A stretch of DNA of 8,860 nt. Source: Pseudomonadota bacterium. Lineage in GTDB: Bacteria; Pseudomonadota; Gammaproteobacteria; Burkholderiales; Burkholderiaceae_B. Positions 1-5,955 of the stretch are shown in pieces. The stretch is taken from NCBI GenBank assembly GCA_023388835.1, contig JAEWFK010000162.1, positions 1 to 8,860 of the forward strand, written 5' to 3'. Every line of letters begins with the position of its first letter. Within the stretch, counting starts at the first letter, position 1. The notes below the pieces were generated by a model that worked only from the letters and a program-made list of their open reading frames with translations, was not told where the DNA came from and did no database searches. The position numbers and the translations under genes are program-made.

Positions 1-1529
1 CGTGCTACCTCTTCCATGAGTTCGGGCGTGCGGGGGTGCAGCTCGCCGGTTTCCTTGTGTACGAAGAACGCCATGGGCACGCCCCACTGCCGCTGGCGCG
101 AAAGGGTCCAGTCCGGGCGGTTGGCGATCATGGCATGCAGCCGCGCCTTGCCCCAGGCGGGGAAAAACGCCGTGTCTTCCACCGCTTGCAAGGCCATTTC
201 GCGCAGGGTCGCGCCTTCGGCCGGCTGGCGGTCCATGCCCGCAAACCATTGACTGGTCGCACGGTAGATCACTGGTGTCTTGTGACGCCAGCAATGCATG
301 TAGCTGTGCTTGAGCGTTTCGGTCTTCAGCAGCGTGCCGGCATTCTGGAGGGCCTCGACGATGAGAGGGTTGGCCTTCCAGATCGTGTGCCCCCCGAAGA
401 GTGGCAAGCTGTCGGCGTAGTGGCCGTTGCCCTTGACCGGATTGATGATCTCGTCGTCGACGAGCCCATGCGCCTTGCAGGAGACGAAGTCCTCGACACC
501 GTAGGCCGGAGCCGAATGCACCACGCCGGTGCCGGAATCCAGCGTGACGTAGTCGCCGGCGTACACAGGCGATACGCGGCGGTAGCCTTCGTGGACATCG
601 TAGAGCGGGTGCCGGAACTCCAGCCCCACCAGCTTTTCGCCGGGCGCCGTAGCAAGGATTTCGCCTTCCAGGCCCCATTCGTTCAGGCAGGCCTCTACAC
701 GGTCCTTTGCCAAGATCAGCAGGGCTCCGGTACTGCGCGCGGTGTTCAGCCGAACGAGGGCGTATTCGAACTCGGGATGTACATTCAGCGCCTGGTTGGC
801 GGGAATGGTCCAGGGCGTCGTGGTCCAGATGACGACGGCGCCGGATTCCACCTGATTCAGGCCAAAGGCGGCCGCCACCCGGGCCGCGTCCTGGAAAGGA
901 AAGGCCACATGGATGGAGGGATCGTTGCGGTCCGCGTATTCGACTTCCGCTTCCGCCAGGGCGGAGCCGCAGTCGAAGCACCAGTTCACGGGCTTGAGTC
1001 CGCGAAACACGAAGCCTTTCTGCATGATGCGCGAAAGCGCGCGCAACTCATCTGCTTCGTTGCTGTAGTTCATGGTCAGGTACGGTCGCTCCCAGTCGCC
1101 CAGCACGCCCAGGCGCTTGAATTCGCGGCGCTGGTTGTCGATCTGTTCATGGGCGTAGGCACGCGCCTTGGCCTGCACTTCGGCCACGGGCAGATTCTTG
1201 CCGTATTGTTTCTCGATCTGGATCTCGATCGGCATGCCATGGCAATCCCAGCCCGGCACGTACACGGCATCAAAGCCCGCCATGTTGCGGCTCTTGACGA
1301 TGATGTCCTTCAGAACCTTATTGACGGCGTGCCCGATATGGATGTGGCCGTTGGCATAGGGCGGGCCGTCATGCAGAATGAACTTCGGCCTTCCGTGGCT
1401 TGCCTTCCTGATGGCTTCGTAAATCTTGTTTTCTTGCCATTCGGCGACCCAGCCCGGCTCTCTCTTGGCCAGGTTCCCGCGCATGGGAAAAGGGGATTCA
1501 GGCAGGTTGAGGCTTTTTCTATAGTCCAT
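1..1529 (-). CDS. ileS: Isoleucyl-tRNA synthetase, N-terminal 509 codons (3' end outside window)
   Basis: Cytosolic class I aminoacyl-tRNA synthetase that charges tRNA-Ile with isoleucine and edits mischarged valine. The reverse strand is open without a stop from the ATG at 1529 to the left edge. The translation starts MDYRKSLNLPESPFPMRGNL. It has the ATP-binding HIGH motif at residues 64-67, the threonine-rich editing-domain stretch WTTTPWT at 235-241, the editing-domain motif GTGVVHSAPAYGVEDF at 333-348, a CWRH block at 413-416 and SRQRQWG at 477-483. The family is about 930-960 residues long, so roughly half is present; the KMSKS loop, anticodon-binding domain and C-terminal zinc site lie beyond the window. 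The start is the family-typical one. It overlaps the end of ribF by 11 bases and has no evident Shine-Dalgarno sequence, so translation is probably coupled to ribF. lspA commonly follows ileS in proteobacteria but cannot be seen here. Confidence 0.97.
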   Translation of the reverse strand, partial: MDYRKSLNLPESPFPMRGNLAKREPGWVAEWQENKIYEAIRKASHGRPKFILHDGPPYANGHIHIGHAVNKVLKDIIVKSRNMAGFDAVYVPGWDCHGMPIEIQIEKQYGKNLPVAEVQAKARAYAHEQIDNQRREFKRLGVLGDWERPYLTMNYSNEADELRALSRIMQKGFVFRGLKPVNWCFDCGSALAEAEVEYADRNDPSIHVAFPFQDAARVAAAFGLNQVESGAVVIWTTTPWTIPANQALNVHPEFEYALVRLNTARSTGALLILAKDRVEACLNEWGLEGEILATAPGEKLVGLEFRHPLYDVHEGYRRVSPVYAGDYVTLDSGTGVVHSAPAYGVEDFVSCKAHGLVDDEIINPVKGNGHYADSLPLFGGHTIWKANPLIVEALQNAGTLLKTETLKHSYMHCWRHKTPVIYRATSQWFAGMDRQPAEGATLREMALQAVEDTAFFPAWGKARLHAMIANRPDWTLSRQRQWGVPMAFFVHKETGELHPRTPELMEEVA

Positions 1530-2484
1530 GGAAGGCGAAATGATCTCGGGCGCGCTGCGCATCGTCGTCGATGGCGGCGATCAAAGTGGGAAGGTCCGGA
1601 AATTTTTCTTCGTCCCGCAGAAAGCGGACGAATTCGACAGTACCGAGTTTACCGTAAGCGTCAATGCTGCAGCCCAGCAGGTGAGTCTCGAGTATGCGCC
1701 TGCCTTGTTCCGTGACCGTGGGGCGTACGCCCAGGCTGGCGACGCCGGGCAGAGGCTGGGCCGTCAGGCCGTGGACCCGCACTACGTAGACTCCGTTGCG
1801 CAGTGCGCAACGTTCAGGCACCCGATGGTTGAGCGTGGGATAGCCGATGTTGCGGCCGAGCTTCTGGCCGTGGCCGACATGACCGCTGATCTGATACGGG
1901 AAACCCAATAATGCCTGGGCACCTTGCAGGTCGCCCGCGGCAAGCGCCAGACGCAGTTCCGAACTCGATATCCGTCGGCCCGTCGTATCGGGTATATCGG
2001 CAATGGTTTGCACCTCGAAGCCGTATTCGTCTCCCATGCGGCGCAGCAGGGCAATGTCGCCGCTGCGCTTGTGCCCGTAGCGGAAGTCCTCGCCGACCAG
2101 CAGCCACCGTGTATTCAAGCCTTCCACCAACAGGCGCCGAATGAAGTCTTCGGGCGCCATGCCGGCCAGGCGCTCGTCGAAGCGGGCCAGCACGATCTGC
2201 CGCATGCCGTGGCTGTGCAGTTGCTGGACTTTGTCGCGCAGGGTGCTGATCTGGGCGGGGGCCAGTTCTGGGCGCCCGCCGCGGGCCGCAAAAAAGGCGC
2301 GCGGATGCGGGCTGAACGTGATGACGGTGGGCGCCAGCCCGTGGGCGTCCGCGTGGCGCTGCACGCGGTCGAGAATGGCCTGGTGTCCCAGGTGGACGCC
2401 GTCGAAATTGCCGATGGTCACCGCGCTGGGGCGCTGAGTGTCGTGGCGGGGGAGGCGTCGATAGAGGTGGCAACTCGGTTTCAC
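1519..2484 (-). CDS. ribF: Bifunctional riboflavin kinase / FAD synthetase
   Basis: Cytosolic enzyme that phosphorylates riboflavin to FMN and adenylates FMN to FAD. The 321 residues match the usual length of about 310-330. The N-terminal FMN adenylyltransferase domain (about 20-185) shows the nucleotide-binding GNFDGVHLGH at 25-34, FSPHPRAFF at 57-65, GEDFRYGHKRSG at 131-142 and RISSSELR at 171-178. The C-terminal flavokinase domain (about 190-315) shows GRNIGYPTLN at 210-219, a PTAN-type Mg/ATP motif with Leu in place of Ala but the Thr and Asn kept, NGVYVV at 230-235, and a probable catalytic Glu at 266 in ETHLL. The start codon is GTG at 2484, about 20 codons before the first conserved strand, and no strong ribosome binding site precedes it. 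It is the upstream gene of the ribF-ileS operon and diverges from purN across 44 bases. The stop TAG lies inside the ileS start region. The function is secure; the exact start is less so. Confidence 0.96.
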   Translation of the reverse strand: MKPSCHLYRRLPRHDTQRPSAVTIGNFDGVHLGHQAILDRVQRHADAHGLAPTVITFSPHPRAFFAARGGRPELAPAQISTLRDKVQQLHSHGMRQIVLARFDERLAGMAPEDFIRRLLVEGLNTRWLLVGEDFRYGHKRSGDIALLRRMGDEYGFEVQTIADIPDTTGRRISSSELRLALAAGDLQGAQALLGFPYQISGHVGHGQKLGRNIGYPTLNHRVPERCALRNGVYVVRVHGLTAQPLPGVASLGVRPTVTEQGRRILETHLLGCSIDAYGKLGTVEFVRFLRDEEKFPDLPTLIAAIDDDAQRARDHFAFHGL

Positions 2485-2495
2485 AGCCGGGAGTT

Positions 2496-2501
2496 TACAA
2501 T
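2496..2501 (+). promoter_or_regulatory. Candidate -10 box for purN
   Basis: TACAAT differs from the TATAAT consensus at one base and sits 27 bases upstream of the purN GTG, so transcription would begin near 2508. No recognisable -35 box lies 16-18 bases upstream, and that stretch is already the first codons of ribF. If real, this promoter and the leftward one overlap in the 44-base divergent spacer, so the two operons could interfere with each other. Confidence 0.35.
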
Positions 2502-2518
2502 TTTGCGACGTTCAACTC

Positions 2519-2522
2519 AGGA
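2519..2522 (+). promoter_or_regulatory. Ribosome binding site supporting the GTG start of purN
   Basis: AGGA lies 6 bases before the GTG at 2529, a good Shine-Dalgarno spacing. The next in-frame ATG (2590) falls inside the phosphate-binding loop of the protein, so the GTG at 2529 is the sensible start. Confidence 0.6.
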
Positions 2523-2551
2523 AATATCGTGGCCGACCTCAAAAAGGGCAA
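2523..2551 (-). promoter_or_regulatory. Candidate promoter for ribF-ileS
   Basis: Read leftward, TTGCCC (2551-2546) is followed after 17 bases by GATATT (2528-2523). These resemble sigma-70 -35 and -10 boxes with 4 of 6 matches each. Initiation would fall near 2516, giving a leader of about 30 bases before the ribF GTG. The -35 element would lie inside the first codons of purN. This is pattern matching by eye only. Confidence 0.3.
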
Positions 2552-3221
2552 GTGCCGCCTCGTCATATTGATTTCAGGACGAGGCTCGAACATGCAAACC
2601 ATCGTGGAGACCATCGAGAGCGAGGCTCTGCCTGCGCAGGTATGTGCCGTCATCTCGAACCGCGGCGCCGCCGCCGGTCTGGACTGGGCCCGCCGGCGCG
2701 GCCTTGAAGCCCGCGCGGTCCCGCATCGCGACTACCCAACGCGCGAAGCCTTCGATCTGGATCTGTCTGCGGCGATCGACGAGTACGAACCGGATTATGT
2801 GCTGCTGGCCGGTTTCATGCGCGTGCTCACACCCGGTTTTGTCGAGCGCTACGAAGGCCGGCTTCTGAACATTCACCCGTCGCTCTTGCCTTCCTTCCCG
2901 GGGCTGCACACTCACCAGCAAGCCTTGACGCTCGGGGTACAGTGGCATGGCTGCACGATTCACTTCGTCACGGCGCAGTTGGACCATGGTCCGGTGCTCG
3001 CCCAGGGTGTGGTGCCGGTTCTGGCCGGCGACAATCCCGATGCGCTGGCTGACCGCCTTCTCGCGGTGGAACACAGAATGTACGCGCAAGTGGTGCGCTG
3101 GCTTGCGGAAGGCCGCGTATCGCTTGATGAAAAACAAAGCGTCAGGGTGGCGGGCGCCGCCACACGCGCATTTCTGCCGGATGGCACGCTCATGAGCGTT
3201 TCCGGCAAGGAGCTAGCATGA
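2529..3221 (+). CDS. purN: Phosphoribosylglycinamide formyltransferase (GAR transformylase)
   Basis: Transfers the formyl group of 10-formyl-tetrahydrofolate to glycinamide ribonucleotide, the third step of de novo purine synthesis, in the cytosol. The 230 residues are slightly longer than the roughly 212 of the E. coli enzyme; the excess lies in a short N-terminal lead and a C-terminal end of about 15-20 residues. The phosphate-binding loop SGRGSNMQ is at 16-23 and AGFMRVL at 94-100. The catalytic block NIHPSLLPSFPG starts at residue 114 and gives Asn114 and His116; HGCTIHFV and LDHGPVLAQ follow, with Asp152 completing the catalytic triad. All key residues are intact. The start is a GTG with a good AGGA site. 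The TGA stop overlaps the ATG of the downstream methyltransferase as ATGA, so the two are probably cotranscribed and translationally coupled. It diverges from ribF. Confidence 0.97.
   Translation: MADLKKGKCRLVILISGRGSNMQTIVETIESEALPAQVCAVISNRGAAAGLDWARRRGLEARAVPHRDYPTREAFDLDLSAAIDEYEPDYVLLAGFMRVLTPGFVERYEGRLLNIHPSLLPSFPGLHTHQQALTLGVQWHGCTIHFVTAQLDHGPVLAQGVVPVLAGDNPDALADRLLAVEHRMYAQVVRWLAEGRVSLDEKQSVRVAGAATRAFLPDGTLMSVSGKELA
3207..3212 (+). promoter_or_regulatory. Ribosome binding site for the RsmB/NOP-family gene inside the end of purN
   Basis: AAGGAG lies 5 bases before the ATG at 3218, within the last codons of purN. It is one of the strongest Shine-Dalgarno matches in the window and fixes this start, which adds a basic, disordered N-terminal tail to the methyltransferase. 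Confidence 0.65.
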
Positions 3222-4648
3222 ATTCCCGGTCGAACGATTCCCCGAAACCGAGGGGTAACCGTCCCCGGCCGCAGCGTGATGCGTCCGCCGCCGGCACACA
3301 ACGGCCAAGGCCCACGAAACGGCCGCAGCCCGGGGGCTCCGAACCTCGGGGAAGGGCGCCCGTGTCGCCCGAGCGCACCTACGTGCCCGCCGCCGCGCGT
3401 ATCGAGCAGGTGCGCGCGGTCCTGGGCGAGATCCTCCAGTGGCAGTATCCCGCCGACCAGGTGTTGTCGCGCTGGATGAAGGCGCACCCCAAGCTGGGCG
3501 GTCGCGATCGTGCCGAGGTGACCGAGGCGGTTTTCAACGCGCTGCGCAACCTGCGGCGTTACCGCAACCTGTCGGAAAGCGGTACGGGCCCCGCTGCCCG
3601 ACGGCTGGCCATATTGGGGCTGGATACCGTCATGTCGCCGGATGCGATGGCTCCGGCTCTGGAAGAGGGCGAGCGGGAATGGCTGGAACATCTTCGGCGC
3701 GTGGACGTGCGCGCCTTGCCACGCCCCGTGCGCGAAAGCCTGCCCGACTGGCTGGATGAAAAGCTGTCTGCGCTGCCCGACGGCGACAATCTGATCGCTG
3801 CACTCAACCAGCCGGCGCCTCTGGATATCCGTGTGAACCCGCTCAAAACCGGGCGGGAAGAGATGCTGGCTGAATTCGCCAAGGGCCCGGCGGCGCGGTA
3901 TGAGCCGGTTCCGACGCCCTACAGTCCCTGGGGCATCCGCTTCACGGGGCGGCCCGCGGTGAGCCGTTGGCCCATGTTCGAGAAAGGCGAGATCGAGGTA
4001 CAGGACGAGGGCAGCCAGATTCTTGTTTCACTGATGGCGCCGCGCCGGGGTGAGATGATCATCGACTTCTGCGCAGGTGCCGGAGGGAAGACACTGTTGC
4101 TGGGCGCGCTCATGCGCTCAACGGGCCGGCTGTATGCCTTTGATGTCTCTCAGGCGCGTCTGGCCCGCGCCAAGCCGCGTTTCGCACGCAGCGGGCTTTC
4201 CAACATTGTGCCGGTGGTGATTGAACCTTCCACCGATCAACGCGTCAAACGCTTACGAGGCAAGGCGCATCGTGTTTTGGTGGACGCGCCCTGCACCGGC
4301 CTGGGAACCCTGCGCCGCAATCCCGATCTCAAGTGGCGGCAACACCCGGAGAGCGTGGCGGAAATGCAGCAGCTCCAGAAAAAAATCCTTGAGGACGCAT
4401 CGGCCTGTGTCGCCCCAGGGGGCCGGCTGGTATATGCCACCTGCAGCCTGCTTCCCGAGGAAAACCAGGAGCAGGTCCAGGCCTTTTTGCAGCGGCACCC
4501 GGAATTCGAACTGCTCGACGCAGCGGCCATTGCGGCAGAGCGATGCAAGAACCTGAATGAAGAAGGCCCTTATCTGCAATTGCGGCCCGACAGGCATGGC
4601 ACCGACGGCTTTTTTGCAGCCGTGATGCAACGCAAGCCTCAGGCATAA
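3218..4648 (+). CDS. RsmB/NOP-family SAM-dependent rRNA cytosine-C5 methyltransferase
   Basis: Predicted to methylate a cytosine of ribosomal RNA at C5 with S-adenosylmethionine. Of 476 residues, 1-55 are a Pro/Arg/Ser-rich, probably disordered tail and about 56-160 look like the NusB-like RNA-binding region of RsmB proteins. The Rossmann methyltransferase domain follows, with SAM motif I DFCAGAGGKT at 283-292, motif IV DAPCTG with Cys359 at 356-361 and motif VI ATCS with Cys409 at 407-410. The two cysteines are 50 residues apart, as in E. coli RsmB, and fit the release and nucleophile pair of the family. The C-terminus ends with the typical HGTDGFF. The gene overlaps purN by 4 bases. RsmB makes m5C967 of 16S rRNA, but betaproteobacteria often carry more than one family member, so I do not assign the symbol. 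The class is secure; the target base is not. Confidence 0.92.
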   Translation: MNSRSNDSPKPRGNRPRPQRDASAAGTQRPRPTKRPQPGGSEPRGRAPVSPERTYVPAAARIEQVRAVLGEILQWQYPADQVLSRWMKAHPKLGGRDRAEVTEAVFNALRNLRRYRNLSESGTGPAARRLAILGLDTVMSPDAMAPALEEGEREWLEHLRRVDVRALPRPVRESLPDWLDEKLSALPDGDNLIAALNQPAPLDIRVNPLKTGREEMLAEFAKGPAARYEPVPTPYSPWGIRFTGRPAVSRWPMFEKGEIEVQDEGSQILVSLMAPRRGEMIIDFCAGAGGKTLLLGALMRSTGRLYAFDVSQARLARAKPRFARSGLSNIVPVVIEPSTDQRVKRLRGKAHRVLVDAPCTGLGTLRRNPDLKWRQHPESVAEMQQLQKKILEDASACVAPGGRLVYATCSLLPEENQEQVQAFLQRHPEFELLDAAAIAAERCKNLNEEGPYLQLRPDRHGTDGFFAAVMQRKPQA

Positions 4649-4689
4649 AGAATGCTTTACCTGGGATAGCACCGAATTGCAACTCTGCT

Positions 4690-4717
4690 ATGACAGGGGA
4701 CCCTTACGGGTTAAACT
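4690..4717 (+). promoter_or_regulatory. Candidate promoter for desaturase-uvrD
   Basis: ATGACA (4690-4695, 5 of 6 matches to TTGACA) and TAAACT (4712-4717, 4 of 6 to TATAAT) are separated by 16 bases. Initiation near 4724 would give a leader of about 32 bases before the ATG at 4756. This would place the alternative upstream ATG at 4690 inside the -35 box and therefore outside the transcript, favouring the shorter desaturase. Confidence 0.4.
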
Positions 4718-4750
4718 TTTCAAGATTTCCACAAACGGGGACACCCTTAC
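4696..4750 (+). repeat. Pair of near-identical direct repeats upstream of the desaturase
   Basis: GGGGACCCTTAC at 4696-4707 recurs as GGGGACACCCTTAC at 4737-4750, differing by a 2-base insertion, with starts 41 bases apart. The first copy fills the spacer of the candidate promoter; the second lies just before the desaturase ATG. Also, ACCC (4700-4703) and GGGT (4708-4711) form a small inverted repeat within the first copy. This could be a regulator site or chance. Confidence 0.4.
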
Positions 4751-4755
4751 CTTAT

Positions 4756-5955
4756 ATGGACCAAGTCTTTCAATATCTGGCAGCGGGCCTGCTGCAGCTC
4801 TCATGGTGGCAAGTCGCGCTTGTCGCCTTGGGGCTCACGCACGTCACCATTGTGTCAGTGACTGTATTCCTGCATCGCAGCCAGGCTCACCGTGGTCTTG
4901 ACCTGCATCCGGCGGTCATGCACTTTTTCCGCTTCTGGCTCTGGCTGACAACCGGCATGGTCACCAAGGAATGGGTGTCCATCCACCGCAAGCACCATGC
5001 TTTCGTGGAACGCGAGGGCGACCCGCATTCGCCGCTGGTCTATGGCATTGGAAAGGTGTTCTTCCGCGGCGCCGAACTGTATCGGCATGAAGCCACCAAT
5101 GCCGATACCCTCAAGCGGTTCGGTCACGGCACGCCGGACGACTGGATGGAGCGCAACGTCTATACGCGCCACAGTACCTGGGGCATTCTGGCCATGCTGG
5201 TCATCGACCTGGCCCTCTTCGGTGCGCTTGGCCTGACGGTCTGGGCGATACAAATGGCCTGGATTCCCTTCTGGGCGGCCGGCGTCGTGAACGGCCTGGG
5301 CCATTTCATCGGCTACCGGAACTATTCCAGCCCAGACACCAGCACCAACGTGTTTCCGTTGGGCATCATCATCGGCGGTGAAGAACTGCATAACAACCAT
5401 CACGCCCATGGTACGTCCTGCCGATTTTCGGCCAAGTGGTGGGAATTCGATATCGGCTGGCTGTATATCCGCATCCTCAGCTTCTTCCGTCTGGCCACGA
5501 TTCGCCGGGTGGCGCCGCGGCTCAAGGTCGAGCATGCGAAAAGCGCCATCGACCTGGCCACCCTGCAGGCGGTCATCACGCACCGCTACGAAATCCTGGC
5601 CAAATACACGCGCATGGTCCGCAAGGCTGCTGCCCAGGAATTGGCAAAGGTCAGGGCAACGGCCGGCGATACCGGTAACGCGGCATCGTTGCAGCGAGCG
5701 CAAAAGCTCCTGGCCCGCGACGACGACAAATTGGCGCCCGCACAGTTAGCTGAGATCGAATCGGTTCTGGCTCACCACGAGTCGCTATCCACTCTGGTGC
5801 AAATGCGCGCCGAACTGGCTCGCTTGTGGGAAAGCTCCAGCGCCAGCAGCGAACAGTTGCTCGCCGACTTGCAGGCGTGGTGCCAGCGTGCCCAGCAAAG
5901 TGGTATTGACAGCCTGGAGCAGTTCGCCCTGCGCCTGCGTCGCTACGCGGCATGA
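4756..5955 (+). CDS. Membrane fatty acid desaturase (acyl-CoA/acyl-lipid delta-9 type)
   Basis: Di-iron integral membrane enzyme that introduces a cis double bond into saturated acyl chains and so adjusts membrane fluidity. With the ATG at 4756 it has 399 residues. Histidine boxes are HRSQAH at 40-45, HRKHH at 77-81 and HNNHH at 212-216, plus NGLGH at 179-183 as in stearoyl-CoA desaturases. Hydrophobic segments lie at about 12-38, 54-70, 143-163 and 168-186. The catalytic domain ends near 255; a charged, Ala/Leu-rich, probably helical tail of about 144 residues follows. An in-frame ATG at 4690 would add 22 residues, but these look non-conserved and overlap the candidate promoter. No strong ribosome binding site precedes either start. 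The TGA stop overlaps the uvrD ATG as ATGA. Acyl-CoA versus phospholipid substrate, and the electron donor, cannot be decided from the sequence. DesA is a possible name, not assigned. Confidence 0.9.
   Translation: MDQVFQYLAAGLLQLSWWQVALVALGLTHVTIVSVTVFLHRSQAHRGLDLHPAVMHFFRFWLWLTTGMVTKEWVSIHRKHHAFVEREGDPHSPLVYGIGKVFFRGAELYRHEATNADTLKRFGHGTPDDWMERNVYTRHSTWGILAMLVIDLALFGALGLTVWAIQMAWIPFWAAGVVNGLGHFIGYRNYSSPDTSTNVFPLGIIIGGEELHNNHHAHGTSCRFSAKWWEFDIGWLYIRILSFFRLATIRRVAPRLKVEHAKSAIDLATLQAVITHRYEILAKYTRMVRKAAAQELAKVRATAGDTGNAASLQRAQKLLARDDDKLAPAQLAEIESVLAHHESLSTLVQMRAELARLWESSSASSEQLLADLQAWCQRAQQSGIDSLEQFALRLRRYAA

Noticed and set aside
36..1715. A 559-codon open frame on the plus strand opposite ileS
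   Set aside because: It is in codon register with ileS, so stops could arise only where ileS uses TTA, CTA or TCA, which are rare in this GC-rich genome. Its protein is low-complexity and family-less, while the ileS strand has all the expected motifs.
4646..4659. Inverted repeat TAAAG-AATG-CTTTA at the methyltransferase stop, considered as a terminator
   Set aside because: The stem is only 5 AT-rich pairs and no U tract follows; it is too weak for an intrinsic terminator.
4699..4720. ACCC-TTAC-GGGT hairpin followed by TTAAACTTTT, considered as a terminator after the methyltransferase
   Set aside because: The stem is 4 pairs plus one possible G-U pair, and the T-rich tail is interrupted. It fits the candidate promoter and direct repeat at least as well.
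4855..5703. A 282-codon minus-strand open frame opposite the desaturase
   Set aside because: Same codon-register artefact: it mirrors the desaturase frame exactly and has no recognisable domain.
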